Shown: positions 20,714 to 30,461 of the stretch, piece after piece
How positions within the stretch are numbered: the stretch's first letter is position 1
Layout of the letters: each line of letters starts with the position of its first letter
NCBI RefSeq assembly: GCF_000015865.1
Contig: NC_009012.1
Coordinates: forward strand, 372,001 to 436,000
From: Acetivibrio thermocellus ATCC 27405
GTDB lineage: Bacteria; Bacillota; Clostridia; Acetivibrionales; Acetivibrionaceae
Direction of reading: 5' to 3'
DNA: 64,000 nucleotides
Notes under the pieces: generated by a model
Database searches by the model: none
What the model was told of the DNA's origin: nothing
The model's input: the letters and a program-made list of their open reading frames with translations, nothing else
Translations under genes and position numbers: made by a program

Positions 20714-23125
20714 ATGATGATGTGCTCAATTTGCAAAGAAAATTTGGCTGTTGTTTTTATTACCAAGATAATAAACGGCAAGCAAACCCAGGAAGGTTTG
20801 TGTTTTTCCTGTGCAAAGAAACAGGGAATTCAGCCTATAAATCAAATATTGGAACAAACCGGCATATCCGAAGAAGAAATAGATGGTTTGAACAAGCAGA
20901 TGGAAACGTTTTTTGAAGACATGGATTTTTCCGGTACGAGTGACCCTGAGGGGGGCACAGCCACTGCCAATCCGTTTTTTAATCTGATTAACAAATCCCT
21001 GAACAAGACGATGGAAAGTATGGGATTTAAAAGTTCAAAGGATGAAACGGAGTCCGACGGCAAGACGGACAGGGAAGTTAAGGACGATAAAAACAATACA
21101 AGGACGAAGACCCAGGACAAAAAGATGCCGAAGAAGAAAAAGTATCTTGATACTTACGGCACAAATCTGATTGTCAAGGCTAAAGAGGGAAAAATAGACC
21201 GTGTTATTGGGAGAAACAGGGAAATTGAAAGAGTAATTCAGATATTGAACAGAAGAAATAAAAACAATCCGGTTTTAATCGGTGAACCGGGTGTGGGTAA
21301 GACTGCAATTGCGGAAGGTCTTGCTTTGAGAATCGTTAACAGGGATGTTCCGGTAAAGCTCTTTAACGCCGAGGTTTATGTGCTTGACCTTACAAGCATA
21401 GTAGCGGGAACCCAGTTCAGAGGCCAGTTTGAAAACCGAATGAAGGGTATTATAGAGGAATGCAAGGCTCTGGGAAATATAATACTGGTTATAGATGAAA
21501 TTCATAATATTATGGGCGCAGGAGAGGCCGAAGGAGCCATGAATGCCGCCAACATTTTAAAACCTGCTCTGGCAAAAGGTGAGATACAGGTTATTGGTGC
21601 CACCACCCTTGATGAGTACAGAAAGCACATTGAAAAGGACTCCGCGTTGGAAAGAAGATTCCAGCCGGTGCTGGTGGATGAGCCTTCTGTTGAGGAAACC
21701 ATAGAGATATTGCGGGGTATAAAGGACTATTATGAAAGTTATCACAGGGTTAAAATATCCGATGAGGTAATACGGGCGGCGGTGATTCTTTCCGAAAGAT
21801 ATATCACGGACAGATTCCTTCCGGACAAGGCGATAGATGTGCTGGATGAGGCAGGTTCAAGAGCCAATATTAAAAATGTTGTCCTTTTGGAGTATGAAGC
21901 TTTGAAGGAGGAGCTTAAGAAGGTACAGGAAGAAAAGGAAAATGCGGTTTCGGCGGATTCCATTGAGGACTATCAGAAGGCGGCCGACCTTAAGGTAAGG
22001 GAATGCAAGCTTCTTCAGCAGATAAAAGAACTTGAGCAGAAGAGCAAGGACATGGAACTGACCGTCGATGATATAGCATATGTTATAGAGTCATGGACCA
22101 AGATTCCGGTTCAGAGGCTTACAGAAATTGAAGCCGAAAAACTTCTCAATCTTGAAGAAAGGCTTCATAAAAGAGTCATTGGGCAGCACGAAGCTGTAAA
22201 GAGCGTTGCAAGGGCAATTAGAAGGAACAGGGCTGACTTTAAAAAGAGGAAAAAACCGGCGTCATTTATTTTCGTCGGTCCTACCGGTGTGGGTAAAACG
22301 GAGCTGGTAAAGGCGCTGGCGGTGGAGTTGTTTGGAAGTGAGGAAGCGCTTATCAGGCTTGATATGTCCGAATACATGGAAAAGCATACTGTATCCAAGC
22401 TTATTGGCGCACCTCCGGGTTATGTGGGCTATGATGAAGGCGGCCAGCTTACTGAAAAAGTAAGGAGAAAGCCTTATTCGGTAATACTTTTGGATGAAAT
22501 TGAAAAGGCACACCCGGATGTGTTTAATATGCTGCTTCAAATTTTGGATGACGGAAGGGCAACGGACAGTCACGGCAGAACTGTAAGTTTTGAAAATACG
22601 GTGCTGATAATGACATCCAATGCAGGGACCAGCCTTAAGGCAAGCAGCATAGGTTTTGCAAACGACAACTATATTGCTCTTGAGAATAAAGTCAAGGAGG
22701 TTTTGAAGGAAACTTTCAGGCCGGAGTTCTTGAACAGGGTGGATGAAATTATAGTATTTAATCATCTTACCAAAGATGAACTTAAGCAGATAGTTGATTT
22801 GATGTTCAAAGATGTTGTTGAGGAAGTGGAAAACAAGAAGATGACCGTCAAATTCCAAGACGGAGTTCGGGAGTTCATTCTTGAAAAGGGCTATGATCCC
22901 AAGTACGGTGCAAGGCCTCTTAGAAGGACAATACAGAGGTATATTGAAGACGAGCTTGCAGAAATGTATCTTAAAGGTTTGCTTGCTGAAGGCTGCAGCA
23001 TTGTGGTTGGTGTCAGGGACGGGAACATTGTGTTTAATGTGGAAAAACCGGCGGAAAACGCGGTAGTGGATACGGAGAATTCAACGACCGATAATATGAA
23101 AACAGATAACACAACCGCTGAATGA
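20714..23125 (+). CDS. Clp/Hsp100 AAA+ ATPase (ClpC-like) with N-terminal zinc finger
   Basis: 803 residues. The first 35 residues form a treble-clef-like zinc site with Cys4, Cys7, Cys30 and Cys33, replacing the usual double Clp-N domain. Two AAA+ modules follow: Walker A GEPGVGKT at 190-197 and GPTGVGKT at 522-529, each with Walker B ([19 protein letters not shown]). Between them is a short coiled coil with a UVR-like segment ([12 protein letters not shown]). Predicted unfoldase feeding ClpP or acting as a disaggregase. ATG 20714 follows AAAGGGAT; the frame is open further upstream but without a ribosome site. Monocistronic, ended by a strong terminator. Confidence 0.88.
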   Translation: MMMCSICKENLAVVFITKIINGKQTQEGLCFSCAKKQGIQPINQILEQTGISEEEIDGLNKQMETFFEDMDFSGTSDPEGGTATANPFFNLINKSLNKTMESMGFKSSKDETESDGKTDREVKDDKNNTRTKTQDKKMPKKKKYLDTYGTNLIVKAKEGKIDRVIGRNREIERVIQILNRRNKNNPVLIGEPGVGKTAIAEGLALRIVNRDVPVKLFNAEVYVLDLTSIVAGTQFRGQFENRMKGIIEECKALGNIILVIDEIHNIMGAGEAEGAMNAANILKPALAKGEIQVIGATTLDEYRKHIEKDSALERRFQPVLVDEPSVEETIEILRGIKDYYESYHRVKISDEVIRAAVILSERYITDRFLPDKAIDVLDEAGSRANIKNVVLLEYEALKEELKKVQEEKENAVSADSIEDYQKAADLKVRECKLLQQIKELEQKSKDMELTVDDIAYVIESWTKIPVQRLTEIEAEKLLNLEERLHKRVIGQHEAVKSVARAIRRNRADFKKRKKPASFIFVGPTGVGKTELVKALAVELFGSEEALIRLDMSEYMEKHTVSKLIGAPPGYVGYDEGGQLTEKVRRKPYSVILLDEIEKAHPDVFNMLLQILDDGRATDSHGRTVSFENTVLIMTSNAGTSLKASSIGFANDNYIALENKVKEVLKETFRPEFLNRVDEIIVFNHLTKDELKQIVDLMFKDVVEEVENKKMTVKFQDGVREFILEKGYDPKYGARPLRRTIQRYIEDELAEMYLKGLLAEGCSIVVGVRDGNIVFNVEKPAENAVVDTENSTTDNMKTDNTTAE

Positions 23126-23146
23126 TTGTTTTGGTATAGTGGCACA

Positions 23147-23189
23147 AAAAAAGCATTTACTTTAGGGACACCTGAGTAAATGCTTTTTT
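23147..23189 (+). terminator. Strong terminator of the clp gene
   Basis: Fifteen-base perfect stem AAAAAAGCATTTACT (23147-23161) and complement (23175-23189), 13-base loop, T6 tail built into the right arm. Confidence 0.9.
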
Positions 23190-23246
23190 ATTGCTTTTTT
23201 ATTAAAAACAAGCATAAATAACAGGATTGCAATAAAAGTGGAATTC

Positions 23247-23276
23247 TTGCTTAATCATTCATTATTATGATAAAAT
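23247..23276 (+). promoter_or_regulatory. Possible promoter of the nucleoid-associated protein gene
   Basis: TTGCTT at 23247-23252, 18 bases, TAAAAT at 23271-23276. The region is A+T-rich, so chance matches are easy. Confidence 0.35.
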
Positions 23277-23406
23277 CGTTATTATTCATAGTTATAAAAT
23301 TATAAAATATATCGGTATTATTTTGAGTATTACCTTTAAAATACTGAGTATTATATTTAAAATACATTATTAAAAATTAGGATAACTGTATGAAAGTGGG
23401 GAATAC

Positions 23407-24438
23407 ATGTTGCCGATAAATGTTAAAAGAGCAATAATTCATGTCCTGGATAAAGAGTCAAGTGAACCCATGCTGAATGAATTTGAACTTGATATTGACG
23501 GCGATGTCCGCTATTTTCTTGAAAAACACATAACCAAGGCTTTGGGAGATGATGAGGCAAGAAAGGCGGTTTTTAAAGACGGCAGGAATATTATTAAAGA
23601 AGTGTGCCAGAAGATTTTTACGGACAATGATTATTTTATCGAGGGCTCACAGGAGATAGCAAGACAGCTCTTTAAGGCCATGAAAACCAACAGCAGTATT
23701 TCGTCCACGGATTTGGTGATTTGTATATACGAGGAAGAGGACGAAGAGAATATTGCCATTTTAAAAATGGACTATACGGTTTCTTTTATCCATGAAGTGG
23801 AGTTTGTGGACAACAAGTTTAAAATATCCATAAAGAAGCAGGATATAAGCCTTCCGGGAGTAAATCAGAGAATCCAGAAGTGTGCCTTTATAAGAGCGGC
23901 ACAGGGAACCGGAGATTATGATTTGATTATACTGGACAATCAAATAAGCAAAAAAAATCAGGATGAACCGGTGGCGCAGTTTTTTCTTGAGACTTTTTTA
24001 GGAGCCGATTTGGTTCTGGACAGTAAAACCTGCACCCGGATTTTCAAAAAAGAAACGGAGAACTGGATACGCAGTAAGGCAAAAGAAGGCGAAACATCTT
24101 TGGAAATTGTCCGGGAATTTGTGAACGATGCAATACGCAATGAGGATGAAATAGATTTGGATTCCTTTTCCAGCAAAGTGTTTTCCGACAAGACTGATTT
24201 AAAAGAAGATTACATAAGCACCATGAGGGAAAAAGGGCTTACCAGTGACAGGTTTGAAGTTGATAAAGAATGGGTGGAGAAAAAGCTTGGCAAAATCAGG
24301 CTCAAAACTGAGAGCGACATAGAAGTGGTAATTGATTATGAACAATATAATGACAGGGAAAAGTTTGAAATTGTAAAAAACCCTGACGGTACGAGAAATA
24401 TAATCATTAAGAATATTATAAGTATAATGGAGAAATAA
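23407..24438 (+). CDS. Nucleoid-associated protein (YejK/NdpA-like, PF04245)
   Basis: 343 residues. The N-terminal INVKRAIIHVLDKESSEP and the AAQGTGDYDLIILDNQ region with downstream QFFLETFLGA are the recognisable parts of the 37-kDa nucleoid-associated family. Members bind DNA in the nucleoid of proteobacteria; in Firmicutes they often occur as single genes of unproven role. The ATG follows GAAAGTGGGGAATAC. It stands alone, 280 bases after the clp terminator. Assignment is moderate because the family is divergent. Confidence 0.7.
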   Translation: MLPINVKRAIIHVLDKESSEPMLNEFELDIDGDVRYFLEKHITKALGDDEARKAVFKDGRNIIKEVCQKIFTDNDYFIEGSQEIARQLFKAMKTNSSISSTDLVICIYEEEDEENIAILKMDYTVSFIHEVEFVDNKFKISIKKQDISLPGVNQRIQKCAFIRAAQGTGDYDLIILDNQISKKNQDEPVAQFFLETFLGADLVLDSKTCTRIFKKETENWIRSKAKEGETSLEIVREFVNDAIRNEDEIDLDSFSSKVFSDKTDLKEDYISTMREKGLTSDRFEVDKEWVEKKLGKIRLKTESDIEVVIDYEQYNDREKFEIVKNPDGTRNIIIKNIISIMEK

Positions 24439-24521
24439 GAGAGAATTTCTGTCTGCAAAAGAATTATATTGCATCTGTTTATCTGTTAATTAAGCAGTTA
24501 TTTCGATAAGGGGGAATTCCC

Positions 24522-25742
24522 GTGAAACGCATATTTTTGCAGTTTGGTTCCGGGTTGGGGCCAATGTCTCGAAGCCTCCCGATTGCCCTGGCTTTGGCTG
24601 AGGCCGGATATGAAATAAAATATTTGGGTTATGACATGGCCAAAGAATATATGAAAAAAGCCGGGATAGAAGAACTGTGCCCTGAGTTCAGCATAAGCGA
24701 TATTAAAAAGGGAAGTCCCAACCCGTACTGGAACACGGCAGAAGAATTCTGGTCGATGATTGGTTATGGCAACATGCCGTGGGTTGAAAGAAAAGTCGAT
24801 GAATTAATAAATTTGTTAAAACAATTTTTCCCCGATTACATACTGTCCGACCTGGGCATTTTAGCATGTCTTGCTGCAAGAATAACGGGAATTCCATTAA
24901 TTGCGATAAACCAGAGCTGTTATCATCCAAATGTAAAATTAAAATGGTGGGAAAACAATTATGAAGCCGAAAACTATAAAGATAAAGACAGTCTTTTAAA
25001 TAAACTGAATGCATTTCTAAAGAAAAAAGGCGCACAGCAATTAAATACTTTTACGGAAATATTTACAGGAAGGCTTACAATCATTCCCGGTTTCTATGAT
25101 TTTGATCCGATACCGAATCTTGAAAAATATAATACCCATTATGTAGGGCCTGTTCTGTATACTCCAAAGGAAAATGTTTCCGAAAAGCTTTTAAAACTTT
25201 TTGACGCCGATCAACCGATAATCTTTTGCTATACGGCAAGGTTCTATGATAATGTGGGAGAAAGCGGGAAAGCAATTTTCGATAATATGATTAAAATTGC
25301 CGATAAAATAGATGCCTCCATTATTATTTCGACAGGGAATAAAAAGGATGAATTGCTTGCCTTGGATATTGCGTCAAAGGAATTGAAAAGCGGCAAAGTC
25401 AGTATCGTTGATTACGTGCCTTTGGATATGGCTTATGAAAAGTCTGACCTGGTGATTCACCACGGCGGTCATGGAAGCTGTCTTGCACAATTTTACTATG
25501 GTGTTCCTTCTGTCATAATACCTACTCATACTGAACGGGAATATAACGCAAGAATGTGTGAAAAACTGCATGTTGGCAAAATGCTCCCCAGAAGAGAATT
25601 AAACAGTGCAAATTTGAAGAATTGCATCAATGATGTGCTAAATGACATTACTTATAAGAAAAGTGTCCGGGATTGGAAAGAGAAAGTGTCCGGTGATTTT
25701 AACAACCTTGATAAAGTGGTAAAACTCGTTGATTCGCTGTAA
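24522..25742 (+). CDS. GT1-family (MGT/UGT-like) glycosyltransferase
   Basis: 406 residues with the two-Rossmann GT-B layout. The C-terminal nucleotide-sugar site is clear: VDYVPLDMAYEKSDLVIHHG followed by GGHGS and GVPSVIIPTHTEREYNA. The N-terminus starts with a glycine-rich loop (FGSGLGPMSRSLPIALALAE). Such enzymes transfer sugars from UDP- or dTDP-sugars to lipids, macrolides or other small acceptors. The acceptor cannot be predicted and no biosynthetic neighbours are present. GGGGGAATTCCC precedes the start codon. Confidence 0.85.
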   Translation: MKRIFLQFGSGLGPMSRSLPIALALAEAGYEIKYLGYDMAKEYMKKAGIEELCPEFSISDIKKGSPNPYWNTAEEFWSMIGYGNMPWVERKVDELINLLKQFFPDYILSDLGILACLAARITGIPLIAINQSCYHPNVKLKWWENNYEAENYKDKDSLLNKLNAFLKKKGAQQLNTFTEIFTGRLTIIPGFYDFDPIPNLEKYNTHYVGPVLYTPKENVSEKLLKLFDADQPIIFCYTARFYDNVGESGKAIFDNMIKIADKIDASIIISTGNKKDELLALDIASKELKSGKVSIVDYVPLDMAYEKSDLVIHHGGHGSCLAQFYYGVPSVIIPTHTEREYNARMCEKLHVGKMLPRRELNSANLKNCINDVLNDITYKKSVRDWKEKVSGDFNNLDKVVKLVDSL

Positions 25743-25760
25743 CTGCACATCCATAAAGTT

Positions 25761-25789
25761 TTGACCTCTATAGTATCCTGCCGTATTGT
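25761..25789 (+). promoter_or_regulatory. Possible sigma-A promoter ahead of sigI
   Basis: TTGACC at 25761-25766, 17 bases, TATTGT at 25784-25789. It could give basal transcription of the sigI-rsgI operon. Confidence 0.4.
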
Positions 25790-25870
25790 TTTTTCTTATC
25801 TCATACATATTGTAACCGACAAGATTTACATAACAACACAAAAATATTCTTTCTGAATGTTTGGATATGA

Positions 25871-25898
25871 ACCCCTCAAAAAAATCATTTGGTGCGTA
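25871..25898 (+). promoter_or_regulatory. Probable SigI-type autoregulatory promoter
   Basis: ACCCC (25871-25875) and an A tract (25878-25884) form the -35 part, and CGTA (25895-25898) the -10 part. Known SigI promoters in Bacillus and C. thermocellum have an ACCCC/A-tract -35 and a CGWA -10. It lies 25 bases ahead of the sigI start codon, as expected for self-activation. Confidence 0.75.
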
Positions 25899-25922
25899 CA
25901 AGTATTGAAGGAGTGAACAGGC

Positions 25923-26672
25923 TTGCATGGGTTGTTTGTAAATAAAAAGAAGAATGACACTGGTTCTACAGCACTTGTTCTTAAAAAGATTCAAAGCGGG
26001 GACACAAAACTTAAGGAAGAATTTATTAAAGACAATGTTCCGTATATTATAAGAACGATTTCAAATATACTTGGGATAGTTGTGGATGACAGAAACAGTG
26101 AGGAATTCAGCATTGGACTTGCAGCTTTTAATGAAGCCATTGACAGATATGATGCCGATAAAAACGGCAATTTCTATACCTATTCTTTTGTAGTTATAAA
26201 AAGCCGCTTATATGATTTTATAAGAAGAAACAGGAAACACAACAATGTTTTGCCTTTTTCATATATTGAAGAATCAACTCGGGTGGACGAAAGATTATTG
26301 ATGTCCGATGCCAGCGGTCAATTCGAAAAAATTGAGGTAAGGCAGGAACTGGTCAGCTTTGAGAAAAGCTTAAAGGAATTTGGAATTTCCCTGGAAGACT
26401 TGGTGTTATCCTCTCCGAAACATAAGGATTCAAGGCTTTTATTGATAAAAATCGCAAGAATAATTGCTGATGATGACAATATGTTCAGAAAGCTGGTCGA
26501 AAAGAAGTACATACCCATGAAAGAAGTATTAAGCCGAATAAAAGTAAATCACAAGACGATTCAGAGGAACAGGAAATTTATAATTGCTGTCAGCCTGATT
26601 TTACGAAGTAATCTATACGATCTCAAAGAGTATGTGCAGGGCTTCGAAAGGGAGGGAAAGTATCATGGATAA
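25923..26672 (+). CDS. sigI: RNA polymerase sigma factor of the SigI family
   Basis: 249 residues. The region-2-like part (about 15-110) includes EEFSIGLAAFNEAIDRYD and GNFYTYSFVVIKSRLYDFIRR, the hallmark of SigI; the C-terminal SigI-specific domain recognises the promoter. TTG 25923 is used as start, nine bases after AAGGAG (25908-25913). The downstream rsgI begins inside its last codons, so the anti-sigma factor is translated with it. In C. thermocellum the several SigI factors switch on cellulosomal enzyme genes when their RsgI partner senses polysaccharide outside the cell. From memory the PA14 partner suggests the pair called SigI3/RsgI3. Confidence 0.92.
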   Translation: MHGLFVNKKKNDTGSTALVLKKIQSGDTKLKEEFIKDNVPYIIRTISNILGIVVDDRNSEEFSIGLAAFNEAIDRYDADKNGNFYTYSFVVIKSRLYDFIRRNRKHNNVLPFSYIEESTRVDERLLMSDASGQFEKIEVRQELVSFEKSLKEFGISLEDLVLSSPKHKDSRLLLIKIARIIADDDNMFRKLVEKKYIPMKEVLSRIKVNHKTIQRNRKFIIAVSLILRSNLYDLKEYVQGFEREGKYHG

Positions 26673-28599
26673 CATAGGAGTAATCATTAAGATAGAAGGA
26701 AACGAAGCCATTGTAATGACCGACGATTGCTCTTTCAAAAAGGTTCCGATAAAAGATGGAATGCATCCGGGGCAAAAAATACTTGTGCCCAATAATGAAG
26801 TTATACAGAAGGAAAATAAAAGCATAAAGCGGATTTCGGCTGTCGCGACCGGCATTGCAGCCGTGTTTTTGATGGTGTTGTCGTTAATATGGATTAACAA
26901 ACCGGGCAGACCGGATGGTATATATGCATATATTGACGTTGATATAAATCCCAGTTTAAACTTCCTGATTGACCGGGAGGGAAAGGTAAAGGCGTTAAAC
27001 CCGTTAAATGATGATGCGCAGGAAATAATCCGTGGTGTTGAGTTTGAGGATATGTTTTTTTCAGAAGCCCTTACGCAGATTATCAAGATATCAAAAGCCA
27101 AAGGTATTATAGATGAAAACAAAACCAATTATGTACTGATTTGTGCAGCTTTGGACGATAATTACAATTTGCAAAGCGACGACAAATCCCGGGCGCAAAC
27201 AGAGTTTGAAGAGTTTTTGGACGGTATTAGGGAAAGTATAGAGAAAGCCTGCGGCAATACGGTAATTCCTCAAACGGTAAAAGTACCGTTTGAATACTTA
27301 AAAATGGCAAAGCAAAATGATGTATCCATGGGAAGGTATCTGGTTTATCAGAAGTTGGAGGACATTGGAGTGAATTTGTCGATAGAAGAGCTGAAATCAT
27401 TGGATATCGATGAAATATTAAAAAAATATGGTGTGGGTTTTGATGAATTGTTCAAAAGTGAGTATACGGAATTGCCGTATGGGACTTTGCAAACAGGAGA
27501 AGATTCTGTTGTGTCTACAGAGGATGTGCCGGTATCGCCGAAAAATGCATTTGAAACGATGGCTGTGCCGACAAATACGCCTTCAATATCGACTAAACCT
27601 TCAGCAACCCCGGCGGAGAATCCGACGCCAAAATTAACGCAGAAACCAACGCCTGTACCGGCAAAAACAGGTGAACGTACAAGCACAACGCCGACACCGA
27701 CACCGGCGCCAACCGTCAGAAACGGTACCGGCAGCGGACTTAGGGGAGAGTATTACAATAATATGGATTTTTCCCGTTTCCAGTTTGTGAGAATTGATCC
27801 CTGTATAGACTTTGACTGGGGTGAAGGCACACCGGATCAATCCATCGGAAAGGATACCTATTCTGTCAGATGGACAGGGAAGGTTGAACCTAGATATTCG
27901 GAAACATACACATTTTATACTGTTACCGATGACGGTGTGAGATTGTGGGTAGACGGAGTGCTGCTCATTGACAAGTGGAAGAGCCAGTCGGCTACTGAAC
28001 ACAGCGAGCAAATTTATCTCGAGGCCGGAAAGAAATATGATATTAAAATGGAGTATTACCAGCATGTCCGGGCTGCTTCGGCAAAACTTATGTGGTCAAG
28101 CAAGAGCCAGCAAAAGGAGATAATACCTTCAAGTCAACTGTATCCTTCCGACGGCCCGCTGCCTCAGAAGGATGTAAACGGTTTGAGTGCGGAATATTAC
28201 GGGGATGCGGAGTTGAAAGACAAGAGATTTACCAGAATAGACGATGCTATAAACTTTAACTGGGATAAGGATTTTCCGGTTGGTGAATTGAAAGACGGAA
28301 AGTTTTCGGTAAGATGGGTGGGAAAAATAGACACCAGATATACCGAAGAGTATACGTTCCATACTGTTGCAAACGGAGGAGTAAGGGTATGGATAAATAA
28401 TGTGTTGATAATTGACAATTGGCAAAATCAGGGCAAAGAAGCTGAAAACAGCGGAAAAATTGAATTAAAGGCAGGAAGGCAGTATGATATTAAAGTTGAG
28501 TATTGCAACTACGGAGAACCTGCATTCATAAAGCTTTTATGGTCCAGTCAAAGACAGAAAAAAGAGGTGGTTCCTTCAAAAAATTTGTTTGCAGATTAA
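26665..28599 (+). CDS. rsgI: RsgI-type membrane anti-sigma factor with tandem PA14 domains
   Basis: 644 residues. Cytoplasmic RsgI N-terminal domain (about 1-50, IVMTDDCSFKKVP), one transmembrane helix (about 57-78), a conserved periplasmic-side domain (YIDVDINPSLNFLIDREGKV, about 90-250), a Pro/Thr-rich linker with TPTP repeats (about 295-350), then two PA14 domains (about 355-490 and 505-644; TDDGVRLWVDG and ANGGVRVWINN). PA14 domains bind carbohydrate, so this is the outside sensor that holds SigI until substrate appears. ATG 26665 follows GGGAGGGAAAG and overlaps the sigI stop by eight bases; an earlier GTG (26632) lacks a ribosome site. Confidence 0.93.
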   Translation: MDNIGVIIKIEGNEAIVMTDDCSFKKVPIKDGMHPGQKILVPNNEVIQKENKSIKRISAVATGIAAVFLMVLSLIWINKPGRPDGIYAYIDVDINPSLNFLIDREGKVKALNPLNDDAQEIIRGVEFEDMFFSEALTQIIKISKAKGIIDENKTNYVLICAALDDNYNLQSDDKSRAQTEFEEFLDGIRESIEKACGNTVIPQTVKVPFEYLKMAKQNDVSMGRYLVYQKLEDIGVNLSIEELKSLDIDEILKKYGVGFDELFKSEYTELPYGTLQTGEDSVVSTEDVPVSPKNAFETMAVPTNTPSISTKPSATPAENPTPKLTQKPTPVPAKTGERTSTTPTPTPAPTVRNGTGSGLRGEYYNNMDFSRFQFVRIDPCIDFDWGEGTPDQSIGKDTYSVRWTGKVEPRYSETYTFYTVTDDGVRLWVDGVLLIDKWKSQSATEHSEQIYLEAGKKYDIKMEYYQHVRAASAKLMWSSKSQQKEIIPSSQLYPSDGPLPQKDVNGLSAEYYGDAELKDKRFTRIDDAINFNWDKDFPVGELKDGKFSVRWVGKIDTRYTEEYTFHTVANGGVRVWINNVLIIDNWQNQGKEAENSGKIELKAGRQYDIKVEYCNYGEPAFIKLLWSSQRQKKEVVPSKNLFAD

Positions 28600-28617
28600 T
28601 ATTGATTTGACGTTAAT

Positions 28618-28653
28618 AAAGGACGGATACTGTTACGGTAACCGTCCTTTTTT
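28618..28653 (+). terminator. Terminator of the sigI-rsgI operon
   Basis: Stem AAAGGACGG (28618-28626) and CCGTCCTTT (28642-28650) followed by further T residues. Confidence 0.85.
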
Positions 28654-28704
28654 GACTTTTATTTAATTATGCCCTTTGATAACTTTGAGAAAACTAATTC
28701 ATGT

Positions 28705-29376
28705 TCAAGAAGTAATTCGCCTTATTTTCTCTAAAATATTCAATATCATTCCGATGAACGAAATAATAATCATTAAAATGGAAATTATAATGCCGGTAAT
28801 TGCCATGCTGTTTTTCGAAGAATTCAGTCCGCTTTTTGCATAGAAAATGGACAGCGTTCCAAACAAAATTCCGCCTACCGGAAAAACACAACCAATCAGC
28901 GACACCAGTCCGAATACAAACCCCATTTGTGCGTTTTTAGACGTATCGTGAGTTTTTACAGGTATCGGTTCCCTACGGATTGCGTTTTGATAATCGGGTG
29001 CCTCGCCGTTTTCAGTTCCTTGAGATTTGTAAGCTTCATCCGGCAAAGGTTGCTCAAGGAGTTTTATCAGGCTGTTGATTTTTTCTTTTAACGCACTTTT
29101 AACTAAAGCTCCAAAGAAGCCTTCCAGGTCCATCTCGCCGGAATAAACGCCGGGGAGCCAGGCAAACTTTATCCATGCTTCAAGGGTCAATACTCCATTG
29201 ACATAAGTTGTTTTGATAAATTGCGGACTGGCAACCCAGCCGTGTCCAAGCTGCCATACGTTTTCGCCATTGTAAACGGTATATTTAAAACCTTCCTTCT
29301 CCATAAAATCTTTGATGATAAAGTTTACAAAATCTTCAGGTTTGTTGAGAACAACCTCTTTTCTAAAACGAGGCAC
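28705..29376 (-). CDS. Membrane protein with C-terminal DUF4190-like region, unknown function
   Basis: 223 residues. The N-terminal 110 residues look like a soluble alpha/beta domain (FIIKDFMEKEGFKYTVYNGE, then TLEAWIKFAWLPG). The C-terminal part (about 145-215) has two to three hydrophobic helices with GFVFGLVSLIGCVFPVGGI and AITGIIISILMIIISF, as in DUF4190-type proteins. GTG start after AAAGGGGGATAAAA on the minus strand. I see no catalytic motif. Confidence 0.7.
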   Translation of the reverse strand: MPRFRKEVVLNKPEDFVNFIIKDFMEKEGFKYTVYNGENVWQLGHGWVASPQFIKTTYVNGVLTLEAWIKFAWLPGVYSGEMDLEGFFGALVKSALKEKINSLIKLLEQPLPDEAYKSQGTENGEAPDYQNAIRREPIPVKTHDTSKNAQMGFVFGLVSLIGCVFPVGGILFGTLSIFYAKSGLNSSKNSMAITGIIISILMIIISFIGMILNILEKIRRITS

Positions 29377-29517
29377 AGATTTTTATCCCCCTTTACACTT
29401 TTTATACAATAATTAACTGACACTTTAATTAAACTAATACTTTTTATACCAAACTGAAGTAAAAAAGTCAACCTGTTGAAAAGGTTTTTCCTGAGGCGTC
29501 AATTTCTTGTCCTGAAG

Positions 29518-30297
29518 TTATTGCGAAGATTGACTTTTTTCTTCTTGCATTTTTTCTTCATACTTTTTCATTATCAGGTTGTATAACGACTTGTTTACCG
29601 TACCGGTAACTTTAATTTTGTTGTCCTTCTGAAACTTTATTACGCTTTTTTTGAGATTGTCTTGAAATTTACCGCTGGGCCAGTCATGAAAATATCCCAG
29701 TTTTTTTAATGCCTTTTGAACTTTTAGGACATCGGACCCTACATCACCGCTTTTTAATTCTTTGAAGGGTCTGTTCTTGTGAACAATGGTAACTATTGTA
29801 CCGTAGGGAACAATATCATACAATTCTTTTGCGTTTTTATTATACATTCGGATGCAGCCGTGGGATGCATTTTGTCTGCCTATGTACCATGGATATTTGG
29901 TTCCGTGTATTCCGTATTGCCCCCAGGGTACGTTAAGTCCCATCCACGAACCTCCAAAATTGCCTCCCCAATCGGATTTGCTTATTATTTTCCATGTACC
30001 TTCGGGAGAAGGGGTTTCAGGCTTTCCACCCGATACCGGATAGGTTTTCAGAAGCACTCCGTCTTTATATAAATACAGTTTTAGTTCGTCAAGATTTATA
30101 TATATATAGTAACCTTTCGTAACCACACTGGTGTTTTCAGTTTCATCCGGCATATCTCCGATGCTTGTATCAAGAAGGTTCTCAGAAGGGTGGAAGTCAT
30201 CGAGAATCAAAATATTGCTCCACAGAGCGTAGAATATAAATATAAATATTAAAAATGTGAGCAAAAAAGCTGTTCTCTTTTTCAAATACATCACCAT
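29518..30297 (-). CDS. L,D-transpeptidase (YkuD) with C-terminal peptidoglycan-binding domain
   Basis: 259 residues. An uncleaved or signal-anchor helix (about 8-30) is followed by the YkuD catalytic domain (about 62-185), which has HGTKYPWYIG and the nucleophile motif SHGCIRM with the active cysteine. The C-terminal PG_binding_1 domain (about 190-250) begins LKSGDVGSDVLKVQKALKKL. The enzyme would make 3-3 cross-links or attach molecules to the cell wall outside the membrane. The gene is on the minus strand, 141 bases from the preceding gene. Confidence 0.92.
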   Translation of the reverse strand: MVMYLKKRTAFLLTFLIFIFIFYALWSNILILDDFHPSENLLDTSIGDMPDETENTSVVTKGYYIYINLDELKLYLYKDGVLLKTYPVSGGKPETPSPEGTWKIISKSDWGGNFGGSWMGLNVPWGQYGIHGTKYPWYIGRQNASHGCIRMYNKNAKELYDIVPYGTIVTIVHKNRPFKELKSGDVGSDVLKVQKALKKLGYFHDWPSGKFQDNLKKSVIKFQKDNKIKVTGTVNKSLYNLIMKKYEEKMQEEKSQSSQ

Positions 30298-30461
30298 ATA
30301 TTATGCTGACTGCTAAATTATATGAATAATGATGCTTGGACTATAATAATATGCTTAAAAAGCCGATAAATAAAATTAGTGGAGAGACCGAAACAGAGTT
30401 GTATGTTCCGCGAATAAAATGTTAAAATTCTATTTGATACAAGTTTTTAGGGGGAAAAAAT

